Assembly (NCBI GenBank): GCA_018882645.1 | Contig: VERM01000016.1 | Location: 1 to 12,809, forward strand | Reading direction: 5' to 3' | DNA length: 12,809 nucleotides | Origin: Ferruginibacter sp. | GTDB taxonomy: Bacteria > Bacteroidota > Bacteroidia > Chitinophagales > Chitinophagaceae | In this document: piece after piece, positions 1 through 7,765 of the stretch | How positions within the stretch are numbered: the first letter of the stretch is position 1 | Layout of the letters: each line of letters starts with the position of its first letter | Program-made: the position numbers and the translations under genes | The notes under the pieces: model-generated | What the model saw: only the letters and a program-made list of their open reading frames with translations | Databases searched by the model: none | Told to the model about the DNA's origin: nothing

Positions 1-1588
1 GTTCTAGAACCTTCCCTTTACCACGAGCCAGAGCCGCTCCAATCAAACCTGCTCCATATTGCCCATATGCACTGGCAAGAAACCATGTACCCATCATCAT
101 TCCCGTTAATCTTGCAGGAGACAAACGGGTTATCATCGAAAGACCAATGGGAGATAGGCACAGCTCACCTATCGTAATAACCAAGTAAGCAAGTATAAAA
201 GTCCATAAAGGCGTTAATCCATCCGGAGTCGAAAAAAATTTACTCCAGAAAAAAATCAAAAAACCAGCACCCAAAAAAATAAATCCAAGACCAAATTTTA
301 CAGTTGTGTTGGGCTCTAGTTTTCGTTTGCTTAACCAAAACCAAAAAATTCCAATCAATGGGGCAAGAAGCACAACCCAAAAAGCACCAATAGCATTATT
401 GATCTGTGTCATGTTGAAACCAAGGCCATCAACATTATTGATAGCAAAAAAATTGAGAGAGCCTCCTCCCTGTTCGAAAAATGACCAAAAAATTACCGAC
501 ATCATAATCAGCACTATCGCCACAATCATTTTTCCTATTTCATCTTTTTTTAAAGAGAACAACATGTAAACAAGATAGATAACAATTACAATGGCCATCA
601 CAGACATAAAAACATCTGAAAAATCCATAACAGTGGGAACTGGAAACCCATTTTTGTCTAATATAAGATGGCCATTTTTATCTGTCGGATGTCCAAACAA
701 AAAAGTAACATCAACTTCAAATGAAAAATAGATTAAGATGAAGAAAAGAGGTATAAAAAGTAATGAAGCAATGTAAACCAATGTATTTCTTGTCAGTCCG
801 TATTTTGTCTTTCCATATAAAAGAGCTGCCGAAGGAGGCAAGCCAATTGGACCGAGTGTTTTCTGAGTTTTCAAAAAAAGGCCCAATCCCAACAGCATAA
901 AAAGACCCGATAACGCAAAACCCAAAGACCAACTGATAGACGTTCCGATATATCCAATGATCAGTCCACTTAACAATGCACCAAGATTAATTCCTGAATA
1001 AAATAGTGAGAAGCCGGCATCTCTTCTGGGATCATCATTTCTGTAAAGAGAACCTACCATGGTTGAAATATTGGGTTTAAAAAAACCATTGCCTACAATC
1101 AGAATGCTAATACCTGCATAAAAGAAAAAAGCACCCGGCACTGCCATTACAAATGCCCCAACAGCCATGAGCATGCCTCCCCAGAAAACAGATTTTCGAA
1201 ATCCAAAAATCTTATCCGCAAAAAGACCCCCCAAAAAAGCCATTGCATAAATAAACGCTTGTATTAGTCCATATTTTCTGTTAGAAATAACTTCAGCGTT
1301 ATCTTTTTCAGACTGAATAGACGTTTCGATATAATATTTCGGATGATTTGTATCAAGTACTTCTTTATTCAATTGCTGATACGACTCTTTTTTAATTTCC
1401 AGATCACTGGCATTCAGTGATTGATAATTTGTACTCAATATGAGATGAGAAATATATAATGTCAATAAAGCACGCATCCCATAAAATGTAAATCTCTCCC
1501 ACATTTCAACAAAAAAAAGATACCATAATTGTTTGGGATACTTTCCTTTGAAGTTTTGAATTTCTTCAAGTGTACAATCTTGCTTCAT
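1..1588 (-). CDS. POT/PTR-family proton-coupled peptide transporter, C-terminus cut off by window edge
   Basis: Inner-membrane MFS transporter that would import di- and tripeptides with protons. I translated it from the minus strand: an ATG at 1588 opens 529 codons with no stop before the left edge, so the C-terminus is missing. Visible POT hallmarks are the helix-1 ExxER motif (EMWERF, residues 28-33), the GG-x-x-AD loop signature (about 120-130), FFKPNIS with the helix-4 lysine (K171), FYSGINLG (about 196-203), an EQGGGSL motif in helix 7 and GELCLSP in helix 10. Between helices 1 and 2 lies an unusually long, charged loop of about 55 residues (51-106), predicted to be periplasmic. The gene follows a paralogous transporter on the same strand, but a terminator hairpin ends 24 bases before its start. 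Substrate range is inferred from the family only; some POT members carry nitrate or other solutes. Confidence 0.93.
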   Translation of the reverse strand, partial: MKQDCTLEEIQNFKGKYPKQLWYLFFVEMWERFTFYGMRALLTLYISHLILSTNYQSLNASDLEIKKESYQQLNKEVLDTNHPKYYIETSIQSEKDNAEVISNRKYGLIQAFIYAMAFLGGLFADKIFGFRKSVFWGGMLMAVGAFVMAVPGAFFFYAGISILIVGNGFFKPNISTMVGSLYRNDDPRRDAGFSLFYSGINLGALLSGLIIGYIGTSISWSLGFALSGLFMLLGLGLFLKTQKTLGPIGLPPSAALLYGKTKYGLTRNTLVYIASLLFIPLFFILIYFSFEVDVTFLFGHPTDKNGHLILDKNGFPVPTVMDFSDVFMSVMAIVIVIYLVYMLFSLKKDEIGKMIVAIVLIMMSVIFWSFFEQGGGSLNFFAINNVDGLGFNMTQINNAIGAFWVVLLAPLIGIFWFWLSKRKLEPNTTVKFGLGFIFLGAGFLIFFWSKFFSTPDGLTPLWTFILAYLVITIGELCLSPIGLSMITRLSPARLTGMMMGTWFLASAYGQYGAGLIGAALARGKGKVLE

Positions 1589-1612
1589 GATAGTAGCTGT
1601 TTTGCCGTCAAT

Positions 1613-1640
1613 AAAAAACCTCTGATGAACAGAGGTTTTA
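1613..1640 (-). terminator. Rho-independent terminator between the two peptide transporter genes
   Basis: Bases 1615-1624 and 1630-1639 form a perfect 10-bp inverted repeat (AAAACCTCTG / CAGAGGTTTT) around a 5-base loop. Read on the minus strand, the stem runs straight into a T-run made by the A-run at 1613-1618. It lies 20 bases after the stop codon of the upstream transporter (1660-3372) and 24 bases before the ATG of the downstream one. It should end most transcription from the first gene. Because it leaves little room for another promoter, it may also act as a read-through control for the second. Confidence 0.82.
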
Positions 1641-1659
1641 AATCTAAAATTACAATAAG

Positions 1660-3372
1660 CTATTGAACATTGTTTTCTTTCATAACCCTGTTGAGCCATT
1701 TTAGCATCAGGAAAAGCAGAACAGCCGCTCCCAATACCAATGCAGCATTCATGTAGAAAAAGTTTTCCTTGTGTGGCGTATTTTCCCACATACTTGATAG
1801 CATTCCGGACAATTTGTTCCCCACAGAAATGGCCAGGAAAAATCCGCCCATCATCAAGGCTGTAATGCGTGGAGGAGAAAGCTTAGAAACTAAAGATAGT
1901 CCCATTGGAGACAAACAAAGTTCACCAATCGTAATCACTCCGTATGAAGCAATCAGCCACATTGAACCGGCTTTGACAGACAGGTTGTTTGTTGCCAAAA
2001 CAGCTCCAACCATAACCAATGCCGAGAGTGCTGTGATGATTAGCCCAATTGCAATTTTAGTGGGAGTACTAGGCTCTCTGTTTTTTCTTCTAAGAAATCC
2101 AAATATCCCAACAATAAGTGGCGTTAATAATACTACCCAGAAAGGGTTGATAGACTGATACAACTCTGTTGAATACAACTTAAGATCTTTTCCTTTTTCA
2201 GGTATTTGGTCTGCCGGTAAAGACGAGAAGTATTTTCGGGATTTTTCAAACTGTTCAATTTTAGCTGAATAATCAGCTCTTGCTTTCAATTGAACTTTTG
2301 TTTCAGCCGGCATTTTTTTCTCTTGTTCACGCATTTCGGCAATTTGTTTGGAGAACTGAGCGCTATCAGATGAAACTATATCGTTATTTACAACGATTTC
2401 AGCCATTCCCATTTTTGAGGCGGCATTGGAAATGCTTTGGGGCATTTTGCGATCTGTATGATCTTCTGCCCATATTGTTAGGGCGTCTCCATTTTGATGG
2501 AAAATGGCAAAGAAAAGAATTACACAGGTGAAAACAGCCAGCAAAGCCTTAATGGCTCTGCTTTCTTTTGCCTCGGCAGTAAATGCCAGATATATGAAGA
2601 AAATAATTACAGGCAAACAACCAATGATAAAAGCATCATTGGTATCAGATCCCAGAAAGTTACCGGGTATTAAATATCCCAAAACACCAAAAGCAAACAT
2701 TGGTAAAACGGTCAGACCAAAAATCTTGACGGTAGACATATCTGTCTCTTTAACCGGTTTGATGACATCCACATGTTTGTAATGTTTGGTGCCGATTAGA
2801 AAAATAATAACACCCACAAGCATACCTACGCCGGCAGCAGCAAATGCATGCCCCCATCCGTAATTGATACGCATGAAAGCAGCAACGAAATTGCAGATAA
2901 ATGCACCAATATTGATTCCCATGTAGAATATGTTGTAGCCGGCATCCTTTTTGGATTTTAGCTCCTCTGTACTGTATAAATTTCCTACCAAAGTGGAAAT
3001 ATTCGGTTTAAAAAAGCCATTGCCCAAAATAATCAACAATAAAGCGACATAAAATGAAGTAACATTATGAACAGACAATAAAAAATAACCTGCCGCCATC
3101 ATCAGGCCCCCAAGAATGATTGACCTTCTGTATCCTATAATTCTGTCTGCCAACAACCCTCCAATAAACGGAGTGAGATACACCAGACCCAAATACGTTC
3201 CATAAATGTCCGATTTTGTTGCTGAATCAAACCCCATACCACCATTGTTCCATCCATCTAGCATGTACAGAGCAAATATTCCAAGCATGAGATAGTAACC
3301 GAAACGCTCCCACATCTCAGTGCCAAAAAGAAACCAAAGCGCTTTAGGATGTTTAGTTTTTGTTTCAGACAT
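1660..3372 (-). CDS. POT/PTR-family proton-coupled peptide transporter with large helix 7-8 loop insert
   Basis: Second inner-membrane peptide:proton symporter, 570 residues from the ATG at 3372. An upstream ATG at 3432 would add 20 residues that do not resemble a POT N-terminus. The preferred start gives MSETKTKHPKALWFLF, which aligns with the short N-termini typical of the family. Motifs seen: TEMWERF (18-24), GGLLADRIIGYRR (71-83), FFKPNIS with K122 in helix 4, FYMGINIG (149-156) and GELCLSP (483-489). Two things differ from the neighbouring paralogue. Helix 7 reads FHQNGDALT, where the neighbour has FEQGGGSLN. Residues about 303-405 form a polar, Lys/Glu-rich, probably coiled-coil insertion between helices 7 and 8, predicted to be outside the membrane. 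The stop codon is followed by a strong terminator. Peptide transport is a family-level inference. Confidence 0.94.
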   Translation of the reverse strand: MSETKTKHPKALWFLFGTEMWERFGYYLMLGIFALYMLDGWNNGGMGFDSATKSDIYGTYLGLVYLTPFIGGLLADRIIGYRRSIILGGLMMAAGYFLLSVHNVTSFYVALLLIILGNGFFKPNISTLVGNLYSTEELKSKKDAGYNIFYMGINIGAFICNFVAAFMRINYGWGHAFAAAGVGMLVGVIIFLIGTKHYKHVDVIKPVKETDMSTVKIFGLTVLPMFAFGVLGYLIPGNFLGSDTNDAFIIGCLPVIIFFIYLAFTAEAKESRAIKALLAVFTCVILFFAIFHQNGDALTIWAEDHTDRKMPQSISNAASKMGMAEIVVNNDIVSSDSAQFSKQIAEMREQEKKMPAETKVQLKARADYSAKIEQFEKSRKYFSSLPADQIPEKGKDLKLYSTELYQSINPFWVVLLTPLIVGIFGFLRRKNREPSTPTKIAIGLIITALSALVMVGAVLATNNLSVKAGSMWLIASYGVITIGELCLSPMGLSLVSKLSPPRITALMMGGFFLAISVGNKLSGMLSSMWENTPHKENFFYMNAALVLGAAVLLFLMLKWLNRVMKENNVQ

Positions 3373-3547
3373 AAAATTTGTTTTAAGTGAATAATTTGAA
3401 CGCCCTAAATTAATTATTTTCCGATAATACAAGCTTATTAATTAAAAAAAATGCAAAATGCCTTATCTGACAGAGCCGGTTTACATTAAGAAAAAGAATC
3501 CAATTAGCTTTAGTGGATCATCTATTTTACACACCTTTATCGTAACT

Positions 3548-3555
3548 TAGTTTTG
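3548..3555 (+). promoter_or_regulatory. Candidate -7 element (TAGTTTTG) for the AlkB-like gene
   Basis: Exact match to the Bacteroidota -7 consensus TAnnTTTG, with a TTT at 3526-3528 (consensus TTG) 19 bases upstream as a partial -33 element. The ATG at 3563 begins only 7 bases after the element, so the expected transcript would have almost no 5' leader. A second, imperfect copy (TAACTTAG, 3543-3550) overlaps it. Not proven without a mapped transcription start. Confidence 0.5.
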
Positions 3556-3562
3556 AATAAAA

Positions 3563-4606
3563 ATGTCCATCAAAACATTCAAATACCTTTCACCCATTAC
3601 CCTGTACCTTACCGCCTGGGCTTCGTTCCAGTTTAAAGGCTGGGTGGTTTGGCTGCCCCTTTTGTATGTATGGGTATTGATTCCATTGCTTGAATTAGTC
3701 CTCCGTCCGGATAAAAGCAACATGTCGGCCGCTGAAGAAGAAATCTCTAAAAAAAGCAACTGGTATGATTATATGCTTTATATCATAGTGCCATTACAAT
3801 ATGCAGCATTGATCTATTTCCTTTTTTCGATGAAACAAAATGACTTAACCGGATGGGAGATTGCGGGACGGATTTCCGCTATGGGGCTTCTTTGCGGCAC
3901 ATTCGGCATCAATGTGGCTCACGAGCTCGGCCATCGCAACAATCGCTTTGAACAATTTTTAGCAAAAACATTGTTGGCTACTTCTCTCTATATTCATTTT
4001 TTCATAGAGCATAATAAAGGTCATCACAAAAATGTGGCTACGCATGAAGATCCCAGCAGCGCAAGGATGAATGAGCCGGTATATACCTTTTATTTCAGGA
4101 CAATCATCTTTTCATACATATCTGCATGGAAAATCGCCAATAACGATTGCAGAAAGAAGAATGTTTCTGTTTTTGGTTTACAAAATGAAATGATACAGGC
4201 CCATATCTGGCAACTTTTACTCGTTAACATTATATACTTTCTCTTTGGTGGATTTGCAACAATCAGCTTCCTCTCTGCCGCATTGATAGGCATCCTGCTT
4301 TTGGAAACCGTCAATTACATTGAGCACTACGGACTCACAAGAAAAAAAACAGACTCAGGCAATTACGAAAGAGCCATGCCCCATCACAGCTGGAACAGCA
4401 ATCACCCCATTGGCAGGGTAATGCTGTTTGAACTGAGCCGCCACAGCGATCATCACTATCTTGCAAGTAAAAAATATCAGATTCTCAAACACCATGACAA
4501 TGCGCCCCAATTGCCCACCGGCTACCCGGGAAGCATGATTCTTTCGCTGTTACCGCCTTTATGGTTTTATGTGATGAACAAAAGGATTAAGGCTTTAGCG
4601 ACTTAA
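3563..4606 (+). CDS. alkB: AlkB-family alkane 1-monooxygenase (membrane di-iron hydroxylase)
   Basis: Integral-membrane non-heme di-iron hydroxylase, 347 residues, expected to oxidise terminal methyl groups of alkanes or related alkyl chains using O2 and electrons from rubredoxin. All three histidine boxes are present: HELGH (H120, H124), H150 with H154-H155 in EHNKGHH, and H294 with H297-H298 in RHSDHH. The AlkB-specific NYIEHYGL motif (251-258) is also present and separates this family from ordinary fatty-acid desaturases. The stretch VATHEDPSSAR after box 2 matches the AlkB pattern except for His in place of the usual Pro. Hydrophobic segments lie roughly at 9-47 (two), 70-90, 101-118, 212-250 (two) and 322-338. 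It is shorter than the roughly 400-residue Pseudomonas AlkB. No rubredoxin, rubredoxin reductase or alcohol dehydrogenase gene is nearby, so electrons must come from genes elsewhere and the true substrate is uncertain. Confidence 0.92.
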   Translation: MSIKTFKYLSPITLYLTAWASFQFKGWVVWLPLLYVWVLIPLLELVLRPDKSNMSAAEEEISKKSNWYDYMLYIIVPLQYAALIYFLFSMKQNDLTGWEIAGRISAMGLLCGTFGINVAHELGHRNNRFEQFLAKTLLATSLYIHFFIEHNKGHHKNVATHEDPSSARMNEPVYTFYFRTIIFSYISAWKIANNDCRKKNVSVFGLQNEMIQAHIWQLLLVNIIYFLFGGFATISFLSAALIGILLLETVNYIEHYGLTRKKTDSGNYERAMPHHSWNSNHPIGRVMLFELSRHSDHHYLASKKYQILKHHDNAPQLPTGYPGSMILSLLPPLWFYVMNKRIKALAT

Positions 4607-4659
4607 TGGCCAGATTTTGAAGATGGTTTAAATAACTGATTTTTACTTTTTCAGAATAT

Positions 4660-6267
4660 TCAAGGTTTCTTCTTCTTTACCCTGCAGATATACACGACAT
4701 CTGTTTTGGCTCTCGACAAAGACCAGGCTGGTTTTCTGTAGGAAGAATGGTACATGCTTGCACCATTTGCACAAAAAAAGAAAGTGAGTAAACTTGGAGA
4801 ATGCGCAACAGAGTCAATTTTTGTCAAAGTGATATTGGCATTAAGCTCTTGTTTAGCAACAGCGTTCGGATAAACGATTATATCATTTTCATTGACCTTA
4901 TCATTCGATCCTTTCGAATAAATTTTCATCCCTGCTCTATGGGAGTACCATTGCCAACCCCAATGTCCAAGAGACCAAACTTTTGTTTCATTGCGGTTGA
5001 TTTTTAATGCTGCCTTTCGATAAAAATCAGCATAAACCCAATCTGAAATACCGAGAAGCAAACCAATCATTACAGAAAAAAATATGACTATCCCGGTTAG
5101 CATACTTTTAGACTTTTCCAGAATATCGCGAAAAAAGATTATTAAAAACGGAATGATTAGTAAAAAATGTCGTGTGGCGAAAAAAGGAGCAAAAAAAAGC
5201 ATGAATAGAAGAAGGCCGCCAATGATCATTGCGAATGTACAGTCGGGTGTTTTGAAAAAAGAAAAACTTTCTTTATAAATTTTCAATATGACTGCTATGA
5301 GAAAAAATAAGATATTTAAAAGGCCCGTATAGATAAAAAAGTCATTCAGAAATTTATTAAAAGAAACCTCTTTCCATAAGCCATAATAAACAACGGGAAC
5401 TGTCGAAATAAAAAAAATAAAACTCCCCAATATGACATATTTAACAATCCGAAAAGGGAAGTAATGATAAAGTAGAATCGGAGTGAAAAAAGTTATTGAC
5501 CCCAGCGTTCCTCCAAGAGACAGCCATCTTAAAGAATCATAATCTTCTTTTGGCCTGTTCGTCATATGTACAGAGCCGTATTCCAGATGGTTCCAAAATG
5601 ACCATAACAACAGAATAATTACCGGAATTAATGCAAAAATGGATTTCTTGTACTTTTTTTTGAATAAAATGGTCGCAATAAAAACAATCAAAAGAGGGAG
5701 TATTGAATACTTTATCAATAAGCCCGCGCTCAGATAAAAAGCTGACTTAAAATAATCAGAGTTTTTCTGTTTGTCCACCGCTCTGAGCAAATGATAGATC
5801 ATTCCGAGAATGCAAGAAAGCAAAGGAATGTCTGTCATTAAGTTTTGATTTACAATAAAAGCAGGACAAAAGCCAAACAAGAGAAGAAGCGTATTTCTTT
5901 TTTCAACATTTAAAAAGATTAATAATTTATTGAAGTAATGCAAACTCAAAAAAGTAAACAAAGAAATAATTATATGCATCTGTAGTTCTCCGGTTCCTAC
6001 AAGCCATCTCCAGAAGGCAAGAAAGTAAAAAAATAAAGGCGGTTGATTATATGCATGCATAGGAAGTGGATTGTCACTCCAGTTTATCATGCCAGACATG
6101 GGTTTAAGAGGGTTTTCTAATAACCATCCGGCTGCCTCAAGGTGAAAGGTGTCGTCAATATGATAGGCCTTACCGATATTGATCAAAGTAGCTACAGACC
6201 AGATACAAAATACTGTAAAGCTATTATTATTTAATAAGCCGATTTTTGATTGTTTTAGGAAAGGCAT
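4660..6267 (-). CDS. Putative multi-pass glycosyltransferase (PMT/ArnT-like, GT-C fold)
   Basis: Predicted inner-membrane protein of 535 residues with about 10-12 hydrophobic helices. After helix 1 comes a loop with an adjacent acidic pair (HIDDTFHLEAA, D38-D39) followed by NQPPLFFYFLAFW (74-86). This is the layout of GT-C glycosyltransferases related to PMT_2/ArnT, in which an Asp in the first extracytoplasmic loop is catalytic and the sugar donor is a polyprenyl-phosphate sugar. Roughly the last 120 residues are mainly soluble and probably face the periplasm. I chose the ATG at 6267; the longer reading begins with a TTG at 6360 and would add 31 residues. It lies 160 bases downstream of serS and converges on the AlkB-like gene. 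No other glycan gene is near, so donor and acceptor are unknown. Family assignment is moderate; enzyme activity is inferred. Confidence 0.68.
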   Translation of the reverse strand: MPFLKQSKIGLLNNNSFTVFCIWSVATLINIGKAYHIDDTFHLEAAGWLLENPLKPMSGMINWSDNPLPMHAYNQPPLFFYFLAFWRWLVGTGELQMHIIISLFTFLSLHYFNKLLIFLNVEKRNTLLLLFGFCPAFIVNQNLMTDIPLLSCILGMIYHLLRAVDKQKNSDYFKSAFYLSAGLLIKYSILPLLIVFIATILFKKKYKKSIFALIPVIILLLWSFWNHLEYGSVHMTNRPKEDYDSLRWLSLGGTLGSITFFTPILLYHYFPFRIVKYVILGSFIFFISTVPVVYYGLWKEVSFNKFLNDFFIYTGLLNILFFLIAVILKIYKESFSFFKTPDCTFAMIIGGLLLFMLFFAPFFATRHFLLIIPFLIIFFRDILEKSKSMLTGIVIFFSVMIGLLLGISDWVYADFYRKAALKINRNETKVWSLGHWGWQWYSHRAGMKIYSKGSNDKVNENDIIVYPNAVAKQELNANITLTKIDSVAHSPSLLTFFFCANGASMYHSSYRKPAWSLSRAKTDVVYICRVKKKKP

Positions 6268-6427
6268 TGATGATATATTAATCAATTTTAAAAATAATAT
6301 CAATGAGCTTATTATTCGATATTCATAATCAAAGCCAATTATGAGAACACAAATCGGCAAAGAAAAAATGTTCTTTATTATCCCTTATTTTAACTTCATT
6401 ATTTATTATTGATTGGATTTCCTATAT
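6268..6427. other. Intergenic region between serS and the glycosyltransferase-like gene
   Basis: AT-rich spacer of 160 bases. I see no hairpin with a T-run, no clean TAnnTTTG element on the minus strand and no small ORF I would defend. Either the downstream gene is co-transcribed with serS or it has a promoter too weak to recognise by eye. Confidence 0.4.
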
Positions 6428-7696
6428 TCACAATCTCTCCGCTCCAAAATAACCATGCAATGCCTTAGGCAGAAGAACCCCTCCGTCGGTCTGGTTGTTC
6501 TCCAGTAATGCAGCCACAATTCTGGGGAGTGCAAGGGAAGATCCATTCAAAGAATGCAGCAACTGCGATTTTCCAGCCTCATCTTTGTATCTGATTTTCA
6601 TTCTGTTGGTCTGAAAAGTTTCAAAATTACTCACCGAACTCACCTCCAGCCACTTCTGCTGCGACGCACTATACACCTCAAAATCATACGTCAATGCTGA
6701 TGTAAAACCCATATCACCTCCGCATAGACGAAGTATGCGGTAAGGAAGTTCCAGTAAATTCAACAGCTGCTCCACATGTTTTACCATCTCCTCCAAAACT
6801 TCATAACTCTCTTCCGGCCGAACCAGCTGGATGATTTCCACTTTATCAAACTGGTGCACTCGATTGAGCCCTCTTACATCGCTGCCAAAACTGCCCGCCT
6901 CTCTTCTGAAGCAGGGCGTATATGCCGTCATCTTCACCGGCAAATCGGATTCTTTTAAAATTTCGTTGCTGTACACATTCGTCACAGGTACTTCCGCGGT
7001 TGGTATCAGATACAATCCATCTGCAGTAATATGATACATCTGCCCTTCTTTATCGGGTAACTGACCCGTACCATACGCTGTAGCCTCATTCACCATCAAC
7101 GGGGGCATATACTCCGTATATCCCGCAGCCGTATTATAGTCTAAAAAAAACTGAATCAGCGTACGCTGCAATTTGGCACCCTTCCCCTTGTACAAGGGGA
7201 AGCCGCTTCCCGCGAGCTTGGCTCCCGTTTCAAAATCAACCCAATCATATTGTTTGATCAAGTCCCAATGCGGTTTTGCCGAACTGTTCAATGTTGGCTT
7301 CCTCCCTCCTTCTCTTACCAATACATTGTCTTCCGCAGATTTCCCTAATGGAACAGAAATATGTGGCAGGTTGGGTAATTGTAAAATATTTTTATTGAAC
7401 TCATTTTCAAGTGCCGATAGCTCTGCAGATTTTTCTGCAATATCCGCCTTCAAAGCAGCCACCTCTTTCTTTTTGTTTTCAGCCAACTCTTTATCTCCTT
7501 TAGCCATCATCGCACCTATTTCTTTGGAAGCCGCATTCACCATTGCCTGCAGACTTTCAGCCGCAACCTTTATTTTTCTCAGTTCATCGTCTGTTTGAAG
7601 AATACGATCAACCAAATCAATCGCCGGGAAATTGCGTACTGAAAGCCTCTCTTTAACCCACTGAGGATTTTGCCTGATATTATTTATCTGTAACAT
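6428..7696 (-). CDS. serS: Seryl-tRNA synthetase
   Basis: Cytosolic class II aminoacyl-tRNA synthetase that charges tRNA-Ser (and tRNA-Sec where present) with serine. The protein is 422 residues, the usual length. Residues 1-105 form the antiparallel coiled-coil arm that contacts the tRNA long variable arm (Lys/Glu/Ala-rich, about 30-100). The catalytic core shows LIPTAEVPVTN (230-240, serine-binding TAE), motif 2 FRREAGSFG (263-271) with RGLNRVHQFDKVE after it, and motif 3 around NGSSLALPR (384-392) ending in LLENNQ. The start is the ATG at 7696, giving MLQINNIRQNP, the normal SerRS N-terminus. The frame stays open for 121 more codons upstream, but that part lies antisense to the neighbouring gene and upstream of the candidate promoter, so I discarded it. 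Confidence 0.98.
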   Translation of the reverse strand: MLQINNIRQNPQWVKERLSVRNFPAIDLVDRILQTDDELRKIKVAAESLQAMVNAASKEIGAMMAKGDKELAENKKKEVAALKADIAEKSAELSALENEFNKNILQLPNLPHISVPLGKSAEDNVLVREGGRKPTLNSSAKPHWDLIKQYDWVDFETGAKLAGSGFPLYKGKGAKLQRTLIQFFLDYNTAAGYTEYMPPLMVNEATAYGTGQLPDKEGQMYHITADGLYLIPTAEVPVTNVYSNEILKESDLPVKMTAYTPCFRREAGSFGSDVRGLNRVHQFDKVEIIQLVRPEESYEVLEEMVKHVEQLLNLLELPYRILRLCGGDMGFTSALTYDFEVYSASQQKWLEVSSVSNFETFQTNRMKIRYKDEAGKSQLLHSLNGSSLALPRIVAALLENNQTDGGVLLPKALHGYFGAERL

Positions 7697-7725
7697 GTCA
7701 ATTTTTTTACACCTAGAATGTATAG

Positions 7726-7733
7726 CAAAGATA
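7726..7733 (-). promoter_or_regulatory. Candidate -7 element (TATCTTTG) for serS
   Basis: Exact TAnnTTTG match on the minus strand, ending 29 bases before the serS ATG, which implies a leader of roughly 20-25 bases. No clear TTG is found at the expected -33 distance. It sits 20 bases from an oppositely oriented element for the next gene (7754-7761). Confidence 0.5.
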
Positions 7734-7753
7734 ATCGGGAAAAACTTATTACT

Positions 7754-7761
7754 TACTTTTG
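7754..7761 (+). promoter_or_regulatory. Candidate -7 element (TACTTTTG) for the 7766 gene and probably the PPIase
   Basis: Exact TAnnTTTG match, followed after only four bases (CAGC) by an ATG at 7766. Given the usual distance from this element to the transcription start, the mRNA would begin at or very near the A of the start codon. This is also why the ATG at 7718, upstream of the element, is unlikely to be used. The -33 position lacks an obvious TTG. Confidence 0.5.
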
Positions 7762-7765
7762 CAGC

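Noticed and set aside
306..932. Short open frames on both strands (for example 306-569 plus and 717-932 minus)
   Set aside because: They are out of frame with, or antisense to, the left-hand POT transporter, whose frame is open from 1588 to the window edge with all family motifs.
3373..3432. 20-residue extension of the right-hand POT transporter from ATG 3432
   Set aside because: The added residues (MYYRKIINLG...) do not resemble POT N-termini; ATG 3372 gives a typical one.
3430..3457. Possible promoter for the right-hand POT transporter (TTTG, 16-base spacer, TAAGCTTG, minus strand)
   Set aside because: The spacer is too short and the -7 element has a mismatch; too weak to list as a feature.
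3563..4606. AlkB-like protein as a fatty-acid desaturase
   Set aside because: The NYIEHYG motif and the order and spacing of histidine boxes are those of AlkB rather than acyl-lipid desaturases.
4632..4656. Possible bidirectional terminator between the convergent alkB and glycosyltransferase-like genes (CTGA...TCAG)
   Set aside because: Only four base pairs around a T-rich loop; not a stable hairpin.
6268..6360. 31-residue extension of the glycosyltransferase-like protein from TTG 6360
   Set aside because: It needs a rare start and adds an extra hydrophobic stretch; ATG 6267 just before helix 1 is simpler. The longer form is not formally excluded.
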